In this document: in pieces, positions 1 through 9,057 of the stretch
How the letters are laid out: every line of letters starts with the position of its first letter
How positions within the stretch are numbered: the first letter of the stretch is position 1
NCBI GenBank assembly: GCA_964519985.1
Contig: CAZFMF010000002.1
Coordinates: forward strand, 229,251 to 293,250
Source of the DNA: JAIEOG01 sp964519985
GTDB lineage: Bacteria > Bdellovibrionota > FAC87 > UBA2466
Length of the DNA: 64,000 nt
Reading direction: 5' to 3'
Position numbers and translations under genes: made by a program
Notes under the pieces: generated by a model
What the model saw: the letters and a program-made list of their open reading frames with translations, nothing else
Databases searched by the model: none
Told to the model about the DNA's origin: nothing

Positions 1-507
1 GGTAAAAGTCGCCCGTAACGACGAATCCCAAAGACAGAAATGGTGATTGGCGTGTCCCCGCGTGTGGAAAAACTCCCATTGCCGACTTCCCCAAGCTAAC
101 GCTTCTCCATCGGCCATCGCTCGGACGCGATCGGCGGCCACCGGTTCGATTTCCCCGTAAAGGGCCGCGAAACGCGCCTCGCCGTAAACCGCCTTGGCCC
201 CAGCGATCAGCTTCGTCGGATCCACGATATGGCGGACAGCCCGCGGGTGGGCAAGCAAGGTCGCGTTGGGGCAACGCTTCATCAAAGCCGAACTTCCGCC
301 CGCGTGATCCAAATGCACGTGGGTGATCACCACGTATTCGACGTCCGCCGGCTGAAGTCCCTGCTCGGCCAAAGCTTGCATGAGTTTCGGAACGGAATGG
401 GTCGTGTTGTTTTCGATAAAGGCGGCCCGCCGCCCTTCGACGAGTAGAAAGGCCGCGGCGTAGCGGGGGAAGAGGTAATCGCAATCAATCGTCACACAGA
501 CGGACAT
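1..507 (-). CDS. Metallo-beta-lactamase fold hydrolase, 3' part cut by window edge
   Basis: The frame opens with ATG at 507 and stays open for 169 codons to the window edge, so the C-terminal part is missing. The zinc-binding motif HVHLDHAGG lies at residues 63-71 (H63, H65, D67, H68), and a second His cluster (TRGHANHH) near residue 155 fits the third metal ligand. The fold is therefore a metallo-beta-lactamase-type hydrolase; the substrate cannot be told. No signal peptide is seen, so it is probably cytoplasmic. It lies 23 bp downstream of the BrkB-like gene on the same strand and may be co-transcribed with it. Confidence 0.85.
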   Translation of the reverse strand, partial: MSVCVTIDCDYLFPRYAAAFLLVEGRRAAFIENNTTHSVPKLMQALAEQGLQPADVEYVVITHVHLDHAGGSSALMKRCPNATLLAHPRAVRHIVDPTKLIAGAKAVYGEARFAALYGEIEPVAADRVRAMADGEALAWGSRQWEFFHTRGHANHHFCLWDSSLRATFT

Positions 508-530
508 GGTTTGTTCTACCGGGGCTCCGG

Positions 531-1862
531 CTACTTGGCGAGATCGGGAATCTTGATCTTCTCGTAGAAGGCCGTCCAATGGTCGAGACTCTTGCTCCAA
601 GCTTTGCCCACCGGCGCGGTGACGCGCCCCGGGGCGCAATCGAAGAAATCGGCGAGCAAAGCCCCGAGATCGAGTTCTTCTACCTCGCGGGCCAAGACGT
701 AGTCTCCGCCCACTTGATTGTCTTGCGTCAGGCATTCGGCGACGAGCTTCTTGCGCTGGAGGTATTCCAAAATCGAACGCACTTGGCGGCTATTCAGATC
801 CCCAATGTCTTGCAGCCTTTCGAAACTCACCGCGCCCAAACCCTTATGGTGGGCGCGATAGAGCTCGGCGAGAATGCTCAAGACGCCTTCGCCTTCGCGC
901 AAGGCGGGCTCGCGCCGAAATGCGATGAAGATATCCTTGGCGTTCTGAAAGAGAAAACTCACCTCGGCGCCGAGGATGATCACGATCCAGAGGAGATAAA
1001 TCCAAAAACCCACGAGCGGAACCGCGGCCGCTTTGCCGTACGCGGAATTCGTTCCGTAGTGAAAGTAGATCCGCATGCCGATATTGGCCAAGATCAAGCC
1101 GAGGGTGGCGAACCCCGCCCCGGCGATCGCCGACTTCCACCAAACTCGCCGCACCGGCACGAATCGGTACATCACCAGAAAGATGCCGAAGACCAAGGCG
1201 TAGGGGATCACGTAATTGAGCAAGACGCCCAGGACCGGGATGCGCTCGAGCAAGAAACGGGTGACGGGAAAGCGCTGAAGTATCAGGGGCACGGAGAAAC
1301 CGCCGATGACGACGATGGGAGCCAAAACGACGACGATAATAAAAGACCCGACCCGTTCGTGGAATGGCCGACTGCGATCCGACGACCAAATCGCATTGAG
1401 GGTGGTGTCGATATTGGAATACATCTGCAGTCCTACCCAACCCAGAATCAAAATGGCAAAGATCCCGACCGAACCGCTGGCACGGGTGACATTGGCCAAA
1501 TAGGCATCTTTAAAATGGATGATGTAGGCGTTGATGGACTCCCGATGCTCCATCGGGATCGTGCCGAGAAAGTTCGCCAACATGGTTTGAATCGAGTCCT
1601 GCACCATTCCAAATTGGGCGAGAAAAGTGAAAACGAAGAAAGCGCCGGCCACGAGCGGGAGCAGCGAGAAGATCGTGAGGTAAGCCAGCGACTGCGCGCG
1701 GATGTTCACGCTGTCACGGTCGAATTCGTGCATCAGCATCCAGAACCAACGCTGGGTGCGGTGCCAGATCTTCTGGACGGCGTTGTCTTCTTTTTGTTCG
1801 AGCTGGCCCAGACGCACGACACGCTGCCCAATCTTCTTCAGCTCTTCATTCTGTACCGACAC
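531..1862 (-). CDS. YihY/BrkB family inner membrane protein
   Basis: This 443-residue protein has the usual layout of the YihY/BrkB (UPF0761) family: a cytoplasmic N-terminus of about 55 residues, then several hydrophobic segments between about residues 60 and 310, including the conserved stretch with SLAYLTIFSLLPL. The last 120 residues are soluble and look like a winged-helix module (the stretch around FERLQDIGDLNSRQVRSILE), which is common in the longer members. The family was once called ribonuclease BN, but that activity belongs to another protein; its true role is unknown. The gene is divergent from the ankyrin gene (61 bp between starts) and precedes the MBL-fold gene. Confidence 0.9.
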   Translation of the reverse strand: MSVQNEELKKIGQRVVRLGQLEQKEDNAVQKIWHRTQRWFWMLMHEFDRDSVNIRAQSLAYLTIFSLLPLVAGAFFVFTFLAQFGMVQDSIQTMLANFLGTIPMEHRESINAYIIHFKDAYLANVTRASGSVGIFAILILGWVGLQMYSNIDTTLNAIWSSDRSRPFHERVGSFIIVVVLAPIVVIGGFSVPLILQRFPVTRFLLERIPVLGVLLNYVIPYALVFGIFLVMYRFVPVRRVWWKSAIAGAGFATLGLILANIGMRIYFHYGTNSAYGKAAAVPLVGFWIYLLWIVIILGAEVSFLFQNAKDIFIAFRREPALREGEGVLSILAELYRAHHKGLGAVSFERLQDIGDLNSRQVRSILEYLQRKKLVAECLTQDNQVGGDYVLAREVEELDLGALLADFFDCAPGRVTAPVGKAWSKSLDHWTAFYEKIKIPDLAK

Positions 1863-1923
1863 ACGGCCTCCACTCTCTTTTTCGGCTTATTTGGGCTGGG
1901 AGAAAAGCCGATAGCGAACAACG

Positions 1924-2691
1924 ATGAGACGTCAGCGTTTTTCTTTCCGAGAAAAGATCGAGCTCATCCGACCTTTCTTCGCCCCTACGCTGCTCAGCGT
2001 CGCCGTTTTTGTTCTTTCAACTCTAGGGTTTATCTTTCAAAACCGAAACGATCTTTTGATTTTTGCGGCGCAGCAAAACCGATTTTTTCCGGCCCGCGTC
2101 TTAGCCGCGATGGGCGCCCACGCCACCGAGGCGACGGAGACATTTCCCGAGCCTGCGTTCATTGAGTACTTACATAGCCTCTACGACCCGCGTCATCGGG
2201 GTCCGCAGGGTGTCGCTTTTGCCGAACTTCTACTGCGCGCCGGCGCGTCTCTTTCCGAGCGCAGTGCCGCGGGTTGGACGCCCATGATGCTCGCCGCCGG
2301 AGCCGGACAAACCGATATCGTGATGCTGCTGATCCGCCACGGCGCCGACATCGACGCGCGCGGTTTCGGCGAAGAAAACAATGAGGGGATGACGGCCCTC
2401 ATGGCGGCCGCGATGCACGGCCACGCCGACATCGTGAAACTTCTGGTGGATCGGGGATCGAATGTCCACTTGCGCAGTCGCGCCGGCTATACGGCACTCT
2501 TGCTAGCGGCTTCCAAGGGCCACCTTCCCTGCGTAGAACTACTTCTCCAGAAGGGCGCTTCCGTTCCGCTCTCCACGGTTCAAGTCGCCGAACGCAACGG
2601 CCACACCGCCATCGCGAAACGTCTCCGCGAAGCCATGGACCAACCCCGCACCGAAGTCCTCCGCCGTCCCGCCAAATTCCCCGAAGAGTAA
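1924..2691 (+). CDS. Ankyrin-repeat protein with N-terminal membrane anchor
   Basis: The 255-residue product has one hydrophobic segment near residues 18-36 (PTLLSVAVFVLSTLGFIF), so it is probably anchored in the inner membrane with the rest in the periplasm. Three recognisable ankyrin repeats follow at about residues 110-215, each with the TPxMLAAxxG / TALMAAAxxGHxDIVKLLxxxG pattern. Ankyrin repeats bind partner proteins; no catalytic motif is seen. The stop codon is the first element of the left arm of the large inverted repeat at 2690-2915. Confidence 0.88.
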   Translation: MRRQRFSFREKIELIRPFFAPTLLSVAVFVLSTLGFIFQNRNDLLIFAAQQNRFFPARVLAAMGAHATEATETFPEPAFIEYLHSLYDPRHRGPQGVAFAELLLRAGASLSERSAAGWTPMMLAAGAGQTDIVMLLIRHGADIDARGFGEENNEGMTALMAAAMHGHADIVKLLVDRGSNVHLRSRAGYTALLLAASKGHLPCVELLLQKGASVPLSTVQVAERNGHTAIAKRLREAMDQPRTEVLRRPAKFPEE

Positions 2692-2915
2692 AGGTACCCA
2701 CTTCCTTTCCAGTCATTGCGCACAAAGGTACCCGCTACCTTTCCAGTCAAAAGTCGTCAGGCTTTCCAGTCAGCGATGCGAAACCGCCACAGCCTTGCGA
2801 ACAAAGGTACCCTGCCGCCTTCTGGACCAGCCAAGATCGGCAGCCTCTACGGTCATGACTGGAAAGGTAGCGGGTACTTGCGTGCGAGATGACTGGAAAG
2901 GAAGTGGGTACCTTT
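2690..2915. repeat. Nested inverted repeat filling the gap between convergent genes
   Basis: The outer arms 2690-2716 and 2889-2915 are perfect inverted copies of 27 bp; each begins at the stop codon of a flanking gene. Inner arms 2728-2749 and 2856-2877 are perfect inverted copies of 22 bp. All four carry the unit AAAGGTACCC-n-CTACCTTT followed by CCAGTCA (or its variant with CTTCC). Two more degenerate pieces lie between, at about 2759-2776 (GGCTTTCCAGTCAG) and 2801-2813 (ACAAAGGTACCCT). As RNA on either strand it would form a long branched hairpin, so it could end transcription from both sides. The mosaic of related units suggests several insertions of one small mobile repeat. Confidence 0.9.
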
Positions 2916-4738
2916 CATAAGCGCAGCGTCGATTCGCGGTGTTGGGCTTCTTGTTGGCGTTTCCACATTAGGGCGTATTCGCCCCCGCGGTTGACCATCT
3001 CGGCATGTTTGCCGCGTTCGACGATCCGGCCGTCTTTCAAGACCAAGATTTCATCGGCGTCGATCACGGTCGAAAGACGGTGCGCGATGACGAGCGCCGT
3101 GCGATCACGGGACACTTCGTTCAACGACGCTTGGATCTGCTTTTCGGTGTGCGAATCCAACGCCGAAGTCGCCTCGTCGAAAATCAAAATGCGCGGGTTC
3201 TTCAAGATCGTGCGCGCAATCGCCACGCGTTGTTTCTCGCCGCCGGAGAGTTTGAGACCGCGTTCGCCGACCATCGTTTCGTAGCCCTGCGGCAGCTTGA
3301 CGACGAAGTCGTGGATGCGCGCTAGCTTGGCGGCTTCAATGACCTCGCCCTCCGTCGCCTCCGGACGCCCGTAGTGAATGTTGTACCGGATCGTATCGTT
3401 GAACAGCACCGTATCCTGCGGCACGACTCCAATGGACTCGCGCAGCGACTTCTGCGTGATGGCATCGATCGATTTGCCGTCCACGAGGACTTCGCCCTTT
3501 TGGATTGCGTAGAAGCGAAACAAGATGCGCGAAAGCGTCGACTTCCCGGCACCACTGGGCCCCACCACCGCCACGGTCTGTCCCGGCTCGATTTTAAAGC
3601 TGATGTTTTCCAGGATTTGCCGATCGGATTGGTAGCTGAAATCGACGTGTTTAAACTCTACTTTCCCGGGGCCCGGCGTCAACGCCGCCGCGCCGGGTGC
3701 ATCTTGGATCTCGGCGTGGACGTCGATGAGCTCAAACATCTTGTCCATGTCGATGAGCCCTTGCTTCATCTCCCGGTACACAAAACCCAAAAAATTCAGC
3801 GGTAGGTAGAGTTGAATCAGGAAGGTATTCACCAGAACAAAGTCCCCGACCGTCAAATAGCCGCCCGCCACCCCTCGCGCGGCGAGCCACATAATGGCAA
3901 TCAAGCCCACGCCAATGATGACGCCCTGACCGATGTTCAGCAATGAAAGCGTCCCCTGACTAATGACCGCCGCGCGCTCATACCCTTCCAACGCATGATC
4001 GAAGCGGCGAAACTCATGTTCCTCATTGCCGAAGTATTTCACCGTCTCATAGTTCAGGAGCGAATCGACGGCTTTCGTGTTGGCCTCGGCGTCCTTTTCA
4101 TTCATTTCCCGCCGGTAACGCACACGCCAATCGGTGATGGCCAGCGTATAGAAGATGTAAATCGCCACCGTCAGGAAAGCGACGGCGGCGAACCAGAAAT
4201 CAAATCGCACCAATAGAATGCCGGTGACTAGCCCAATCTCGAGCAACGTGGGAAGGATATTGAAAAGCATGAAATTCAAAAAGAACTCAATGCCGTTGGT
4301 GCCGCGCTCAATCACGCGCGATAGCCCGCCCGTCTGTCGCTCTAAATGAAAACGCAAGGAAAGCGCATGCAGGTGTTTGAACGTGCTGAGCGCAATCCGC
4401 CGCTGGGCATGCTGACCCACTTTGGAAAAGAGGTAGTCGCGCATTTCGCCGAACCCCTGCGAGAGCACGCGGGCGATGCCATACGCCAGAATGAACATCA
4501 CCGGTACCGCCACGAGTTGCGCGGGTTTGGAAAGGGCATCGACCGCCCCCTTATAAAGGAACGGGACGTAGACGTTCACCAACTTAGCCGAAATCAACGC
4601 CACCATCGCCAAGACCACGCGCAGGCGCAAATCGTTGCGTCCCTCCGGCCATAGGTAGCCGGCCAGCGTGCGCATGGTTTTCCAGTCGCTGCGTTTTCGC
4701 GTGTACTTCGTTGCTTCGAAACGGGTGGGGTCGGCCAT
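2915..4738 (-). CDS. Atm1/ABCB7-type ABC exporter (fused TM and ATPase domains)
   Basis: At 607 residues this is a half-transporter with an N-terminal ABC type-1 membrane domain (about residues 30-325) and a C-terminal ATPase domain (about 355-595). Visible motifs are Walker A GPSGAGKST, signature LSGGEKQR, Walker B ILIFDEATSALD and the H-loop in VIAHRLSTV. The stretch VKYFGNEEHEFRRF with the following helix is typical of the mitochondrial Atm1/ABCB7 and bacterial heavy-metal-tolerance group, which exports glutathione-linked sulfur or metal compounds. The substrate here is inferred from family only. It is divergent from the secreted DUF4412-like gene, with 56 bp between starts. Confidence 0.92.
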   Translation of the reverse strand: MADPTRFEATKYTRKRSDWKTMRTLAGYLWPEGRNDLRLRVVLAMVALISAKLVNVYVPFLYKGAVDALSKPAQLVAVPVMFILAYGIARVLSQGFGEMRDYLFSKVGQHAQRRIALSTFKHLHALSLRFHLERQTGGLSRVIERGTNGIEFFLNFMLFNILPTLLEIGLVTGILLVRFDFWFAAVAFLTVAIYIFYTLAITDWRVRYRREMNEKDAEANTKAVDSLLNYETVKYFGNEEHEFRRFDHALEGYERAAVISQGTLSLLNIGQGVIIGVGLIAIMWLAARGVAGGYLTVGDFVLVNTFLIQLYLPLNFLGFVYREMKQGLIDMDKMFELIDVHAEIQDAPGAAALTPGPGKVEFKHVDFSYQSDRQILENISFKIEPGQTVAVVGPSGAGKSTLSRILFRFYAIQKGEVLVDGKSIDAITQKSLRESIGVVPQDTVLFNDTIRYNIHYGRPEATEGEVIEAAKLARIHDFVVKLPQGYETMVGERGLKLSGGEKQRVAIARTILKNPRILIFDEATSALDSHTEKQIQASLNEVSRDRTALVIAHRLSTVIDADEILVLKDGRIVERGKHAEMVNRGGEYALMWKRQQEAQHRESTLRL

Positions 4739-4794
4739 CGGCAGACTTTAGCAAGACCTCGGTGTATAAAGAAAGGCTCGACCGGAGGAAAAAC

Positions 4795-5541
4795 TTGCGC
4801 GCCACACTTCTTTTCTTGGCATTTTCCGCTCCCGCCTTTGGGGGATGGGTTCTCAGCGGAAATCTCACCCAGGGCGGAACGCCCGGACCGTTGAAACAGT
4901 ACTACCAAGGGGATAACGCCCGTCTGGACTTTCGGGCCGCGCCCGGTTCGCAGCAAGACAACTGGCTGGTCTACCGCGGCGGCACCGGAATGATTTCGGT
5001 AGTCGACTCCATAAAGAAGTCCTACCTCGAAATGCACGAGAAGGACGTGGAGCGCATTGGTGGATTGCTCGCCGCTTTCCCCGGCGCCCATCGCAATGCC
5101 GCACCAAAAGTTCAGCCCGGTGATATCACCTTCAAGAAAGACGCCGGTCAGCAGACGGTAGGAAAATGGAAGTGCACTCGCTACTCCATCCTAAACAAAG
5201 GCAAAAAGACCGGTTCGATCTGCGTCGTTCCGTTTGAAAGTGTCGGCGCCACGCCCACTGACCTAAAACCGCTCGCCTCCCTTGCTCGCACTTTTTCCTC
5301 ACTGGGCTCGCTGGCTCCTCAGCAAAGCAGTTTTCTCGGTTGGGGGATTGGTGAAGCGCTCAAGCTCGGTCTGATGGTGGAAGCGGTGGGTTTAGATGCC
5401 GCCGGCAAACCGGCCTCCCGATTGGTGCTAGATTCGGTCAAAAAGGAAACGCTGGCGGATACCACCTTCGCCAATCCGGCGGGCTTCACGAAGAACGATC
5501 TCACGTCCCTACTGCAAGGAATGATGCTGAAGGGAAGATGA
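4795..5541 (+). CDS. Exported DUF4412-like protein
   Basis: I choose the TTG at 4795 because GGAGGA (4784-4789) lies 5 bp upstream and the frame then begins with a clear signal peptide (RATLLFLAFSAPAFGG). An in-frame ATG at 4711 would prepend a charged stretch ahead of the signal. The mature part, about 230 residues, opens with a short-strand pattern (GNLTQGGTPGPLKQYYQGDNARLDF) and includes a segment reading DNWLVYRGGTGMISVVDS, resembling DUF4412-type periplasmic proteins. Function is unknown. A divergent promoter shared with the ABC exporter must sit in the 56-bp gap. Confidence 0.75.
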   Translation: MRATLLFLAFSAPAFGGWVLSGNLTQGGTPGPLKQYYQGDNARLDFRAAPGSQQDNWLVYRGGTGMISVVDSIKKSYLEMHEKDVERIGGLLAAFPGAHRNAAPKVQPGDITFKKDAGQQTVGKWKCTRYSILNKGKKTGSICVVPFESVGATPTDLKPLASLARTFSSLGSLAPQQSSFLGWGIGEALKLGLMVEAVGLDAAGKPASRLVLDSVKKETLADTTFANPAGFTKNDLTSLLQGMMLKGR

Positions 5542-5631
5542 ACGGTCGTTTAGTAAGCCTCACGCGTATTTAGTGGAGTTTGGAGCCGAGATCCCGTAAA
5601 GCAGGGCCCTGAGCACGGGAGGGCGAGGCAA

Positions 5632-6636
5632 GTGGGAAAGATCGGATTTCAGCTGTGGTTGGCGTTCCTCCTCGGCATTGGCGGCCTACCTACGGTTGCA
5701 CAGGCTCGCAGACTGGCCGATTCTTGTGCCCAAATAGCTTCCCATTTCGGCACTCAATCTGACCCCCGATTTAATCCCGGCTACCTCGGCATTTGTGGAC
5801 AAACCTGCGTGATCAATGCGGCGATGGCCGTCGCGGTAGCACAAGGCATTCGCCCTCCACCGGCGGCCGATCTATTAGCGTACCTTGTGGAAAAAGGGCA
5901 TGTGGGTTTCGACCGGAAAAACGCTACGGGTGCCTTCGCTCTCAAGCAGGCCTTTGCGGATTTGGCGCGATACATGAGCCTCGCCCCCGTAGCCGCCGAA
6001 ACGTTCATCGGCGCGGCAACCTTTGATGGCCTTCGGCGGCTGTCGTCGACCGACAGCTTGGCGATCATCGGGCTGCAGACCACGGAAAGAATTCCCGAAG
6101 GACATGCCCTTTTGGTAACGGATGTGAATTCCGCGCTAAATACCCTCTGGCATCGAGAACCCGGCTCGCCGGAAACGCTTCGTTGGCTTCAGTTTGAACC
6201 TACGTTTGACTTAGTCGATCGCGGCCAGGGCTATGTTCGTGTTCCGACCGGGCAATCTTCCGTCCGTAAGGATTTGGCCCCCGGACTGGAGTGGTTCTTC
6301 AAGAAACGTAACCGAGCCTATATGTCGGACGAACTACTCTTGATTTCGTTGGAAACACCACCGGCGACGATCGCAAGACGGGTGGCATTTTCCGATGAAA
6401 TGATGAGGCGCCTGGAAACCGACGTGAGCGGAGACTCGGCCTGCGAGTATCTTTTCTCCTTTCGCCCCCTCCCCGACCAACCCGGGTACTACGTATCCAA
6501 CATCACACGAGAGAAAGTGACCGCCTTCAGTCTTGGCGGCGCATTGGCGCGGTTCAAGACCCACGTCAAAGGTCTGTCGAAAACCCAATTGGATGCAATC
6601 GAGGCCCGGTTTCAAGATACCCAGCGTCGCCAATAG
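5632..6636 (+). CDS. Exported protein with papain/C39-like Cys-His motif
   Basis: The GTG start at 5632 is preceded by GGGAGGG (about 5617-5623). Residues 1-25 form a signal peptide (LWLAFLLGIGGLPTVAQA). In the mature chain GICGQTC at 53-59 places a Cys after Gly-Gln-Thr at the start of a helix, and GHALLVTDV about 105 residues later supplies a His, an order typical of papain-fold or C39-like cysteine peptidases. The C-terminal 100 residues match nothing I recognise. I infer a periplasmic cysteine peptidase-like fold; activity is not shown. The gene stands alone between the DUF4412-like gene and a small membrane protein gene. Confidence 0.7.
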   Translation: MGKIGFQLWLAFLLGIGGLPTVAQARRLADSCAQIASHFGTQSDPRFNPGYLGICGQTCVINAAMAVAVAQGIRPPPAADLLAYLVEKGHVGFDRKNATGAFALKQAFADLARYMSLAPVAAETFIGAATFDGLRRLSSTDSLAIIGLQTTERIPEGHALLVTDVNSALNTLWHREPGSPETLRWLQFEPTFDLVDRGQGYVRVPTGQSSVRKDLAPGLEWFFKKRNRAYMSDELLLISLETPPATIARRVAFSDEMMRRLETDVSGDSACEYLFSFRPLPDQPGYYVSNITREKVTAFSLGGALARFKTHVKGLSKTQLDAIEARFQDTQRRQ

Positions 6637-6673
6637 GCCGCGCGTGGGTTGCAACTGAGGTAGAATAAACCTC

Positions 6674-7204
6674 ATGCCGAACTGGTTCTGGGTTGCCCAT
6701 TCTGCGTGGCGTTATCGCAAGGAGTTGGTTGCGGGCGTTCAAGTCGTGGCCGAGATGCGCAAGAGCGCCAGTGATTTCACCCGCGAGTACATCCGACGCC
6801 GGGTCAAACAGGGACTGGTCACCGGTTTGGTCCAGGTACTCTTTCAAATCGTGCTGTTGCTGGGGGCGCTCTTGTTGGTCGTGGCCCAGCCTACGCTGTT
6901 TTCCCGGCTGGTCGCCTCGGCGGTGCTTTGGGCCATCACCGGCTATAATCTCTATCGCTTTTTCACCCACACTATCCCCGAACTCAAAGCGGTGCGCCGG
7001 ACCCTGCGCAGCAAGAGCAAACGGGGAATGGTCTTAAAATACTTCCTGCGGATCTCGGTTGTGACGGAGCTGATCCAATGGAATCTTTTGCTCCCCGCGG
7101 TATGCCTGTTTACAGCGATCCTCACCCGATCCGCGATCGGCACCAACGTCTCGTTCGTTCGCCCGTGGGTCGATGCGTTTTCAAAACTCAATTCACTGCA
7201 CTAG
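6674..7204 (+). CDS. Inner membrane protein of unknown function
   Basis: This 176-residue protein starts at an ATG with GAGGTAG about 10 bp upstream. It has hydrophobic segments at about residues 52-75 (LVQVLFQIVLLLGALLLVVA), 79-96 and 135-155, and a basic loop (RRTLRSKSKRG) between the second and third. I do not recognise the family. The 3' end overlaps the end of the convergent DUF885 gene by 17 bp, so neither gene can have its own terminator after its stop. Confidence 0.65.
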   Translation: MPNWFWVAHSAWRYRKELVAGVQVVAEMRKSASDFTREYIRRRVKQGLVTGLVQVLFQIVLLLGALLLVVAQPTLFSRLVASAVLWAITGYNLYRFFTHTIPELKAVRRTLRSKSKRGMVLKYFLRISVVTELIQWNLLLPAVCLFTAILTRSAIGTNVSFVRPWVDAFSKLNSLH

Positions 7205-9008
7205 CGCGAGGCCGCTTAGCGTCCGACGCCCAACGGTCCATACGCTGCTCGAGAATATCGAGCGGCAACGCGCCGTTTTCGAGAATCGCGTCGTGAAAAG
7301 CGCGCACCGAAAACTTCTCGCCGAGCTTTTTCTCCGCCTGGGCGCGCAACTCAAGAATGCGTAAATGCCCGATCTTGTATCCGAGCGCTTGTCCCGGCAT
7401 CACCAAATAGCGTTCGACCTCCTGAACGATATCGTGGTCAGCCTTACCGGCGCGAGCGCGGAAATACTCAATCGCCTTTTCTCGACTCCAACCCATCGAG
7501 TGAATACCCGTATCGACCACCAACCGGATGGAGCGCCAGATTTCGTAAGTGAGCCGGCCGAAATCGGAATACGGATCTTTGTACAAGCCCAAGTCCGGCC
7601 CCAAGCCCTCGGCGTAGAGCGCCCAACCTTCTACGTACGCGTTGTACCCCTCATGCTTGCGAAACTCGGGTACGCCTTCCATCTCTTGCGCGAGCGCGAT
7701 CTGTAAGTGATGTCCCGGCACGGCCTCATGCAGGGTCAGTGCTTCCATTTCCCATTTCGGTCGGGCCTTTAGATCGTAAGTGTTGGCGAAGAAGTTTCCC
7801 GCCCGCCCCGCCGAAGGAGAGCCGGGTTGGTAATACGCGGTCGGCTGAGACGGAGCCGCATACCCCGGAATCGGCAGCACACCATAGGTTAGCCTCGGCA
7901 ATTTACCGAAGAGCACCGGCAGTCCCGGATCGATTTTCTTGGCGAGCTCGCGGTAACCGGCGACTAATTCCTCTTCGCTCTTAAAGAAAAATCGCGCGTC
8001 CTTGCGCAGGAAGCCGTTGAACGCTTCGAGGTTGCCGTTGAAACCCGCCTTTACCTTCACCGCTTCCATCGCTTTGAGGATGCGCGCGACTTCGCTCACG
8101 CCGATCTCGTGGATTTGCTGAGGCGAGAGGTCGGTCGTCGTACTCTGTTTCACCTTGAAGGCGTACCAATTAGCACCATCCGGAAGATCCTTCCACGCGA
8201 TGGTGGTGCGGCAAGCCGGGACGTACTGTTTGGCAAAGAAATCACGGAAGCGTTTCAACGCCGGAAGGACGGATTTATCCAAAATTTCCGCGGCGCGACC
8301 CGCGAGCCGCGTACGATCCGCCGCCCGAAGGGAGTCGGGAAAGTTCTGGAACGGCTCGAGGATGGGATTTTTCTTAGGATCTTTTTCTAGTAGCCCATCG
8401 AGTTGCGCGACCACCTTTTGCATTGCGACTTGCGGACCGGTGACTTTTCGATTCATTCCTTCGCTTAAGAGCGCCTGCGTTTGATCGAAGACCGCGGGAA
8501 TGCCTTCCAACCGGGCGAGGATGTTTTCATACTCCTTCACGGAGCTTTTCGACATAATCGCAATCGTCTGCGGGATTTCGGTTTGGACTCCCCACATTTG
8601 GGAAACGGGCAAAAGCTCGTCCGGAAATTGCGCCCCGGCGCGATTTTCCTCAAACGTTCGGCGGATCAGATCGTAGTTCAATGCCTCCGAGGGTTTTAGA
8701 GCGGAGCGTTTGATCTTACGCAGTATTTTCAGCGGTGCCTCGAGTTCGCGTTTGCGCCGGGCGTAAGCGGCCAGTGAGCGGTCCGTCCATTTGCGATCTT
8801 GCCCCGGGTAACCCACCGACGTGGCAAACTCGGGGAACTCAGACATCTGGTATTCCCAAACGCGCGCGATCAGCTTGTTCAAGCGGATCGCATCGGAAAA
8901 CTTACCTTCGAGTTTGGCGCAATCGCGTTCTAAGGGGGTCAACTCGGCGCGGGCCATCGTTCCTCCGGAAATCACTAAGCTGAAGATCAAAAGTGAAATG
9001 GGTTTCAT
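7188..9008 (-). CDS. DUF885 family exported metallopeptidase-like protein
   Basis: The 606-residue product starts with a signal peptide (LLIFSLVISGGTMARA) and carries the DUF885 hallmark HEAVPGHHLQ near residue 420, a zinc-binding HExxxGHH-type motif, followed by NAYVEGWALYAE, where the Glu is the probable third ligand. Length and layout match full-size members. These are thought to be periplasmic or secreted zinc peptidases, but few have been tested. It overlaps the convergent membrane-protein gene by 17 bp and is divergent from the methyltransferase gene, 49 bp away. Confidence 0.9.
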   Translation of the reverse strand: MKPISLLIFSLVISGGTMARAELTPLERDCAKLEGKFSDAIRLNKLIARVWEYQMSEFPEFATSVGYPGQDRKWTDRSLAAYARRKRELEAPLKILRKIKRSALKPSEALNYDLIRRTFEENRAGAQFPDELLPVSQMWGVQTEIPQTIAIMSKSSVKEYENILARLEGIPAVFDQTQALLSEGMNRKVTGPQVAMQKVVAQLDGLLEKDPKKNPILEPFQNFPDSLRAADRTRLAGRAAEILDKSVLPALKRFRDFFAKQYVPACRTTIAWKDLPDGANWYAFKVKQSTTTDLSPQQIHEIGVSEVARILKAMEAVKVKAGFNGNLEAFNGFLRKDARFFFKSEEELVAGYRELAKKIDPGLPVLFGKLPRLTYGVLPIPGYAAPSQPTAYYQPGSPSAGRAGNFFANTYDLKARPKWEMEALTLHEAVPGHHLQIALAQEMEGVPEFRKHEGYNAYVEGWALYAEGLGPDLGLYKDPYSDFGRLTYEIWRSIRLVVDTGIHSMGWSREKAIEYFRARAGKADHDIVQEVERYLVMPGQALGYKIGHLRILELRAQAEKKLGEKFSVRAFHDAILENGALPLDILEQRMDRWASDAKRPRASAVN

Positions 9009-9057
9009 GGATTTCGAAACGCTATCGGAAATCCCGGTGCTGGTCTATAAAGGACGC

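Noticed and set aside
579..2165. Long plus-strand open frame over the BrkB-like gene
   Set aside because: It is antisense to a clear membrane protein gene, has no domain or ribosome site, and its composition is that of a shadow frame in GC-rich DNA.
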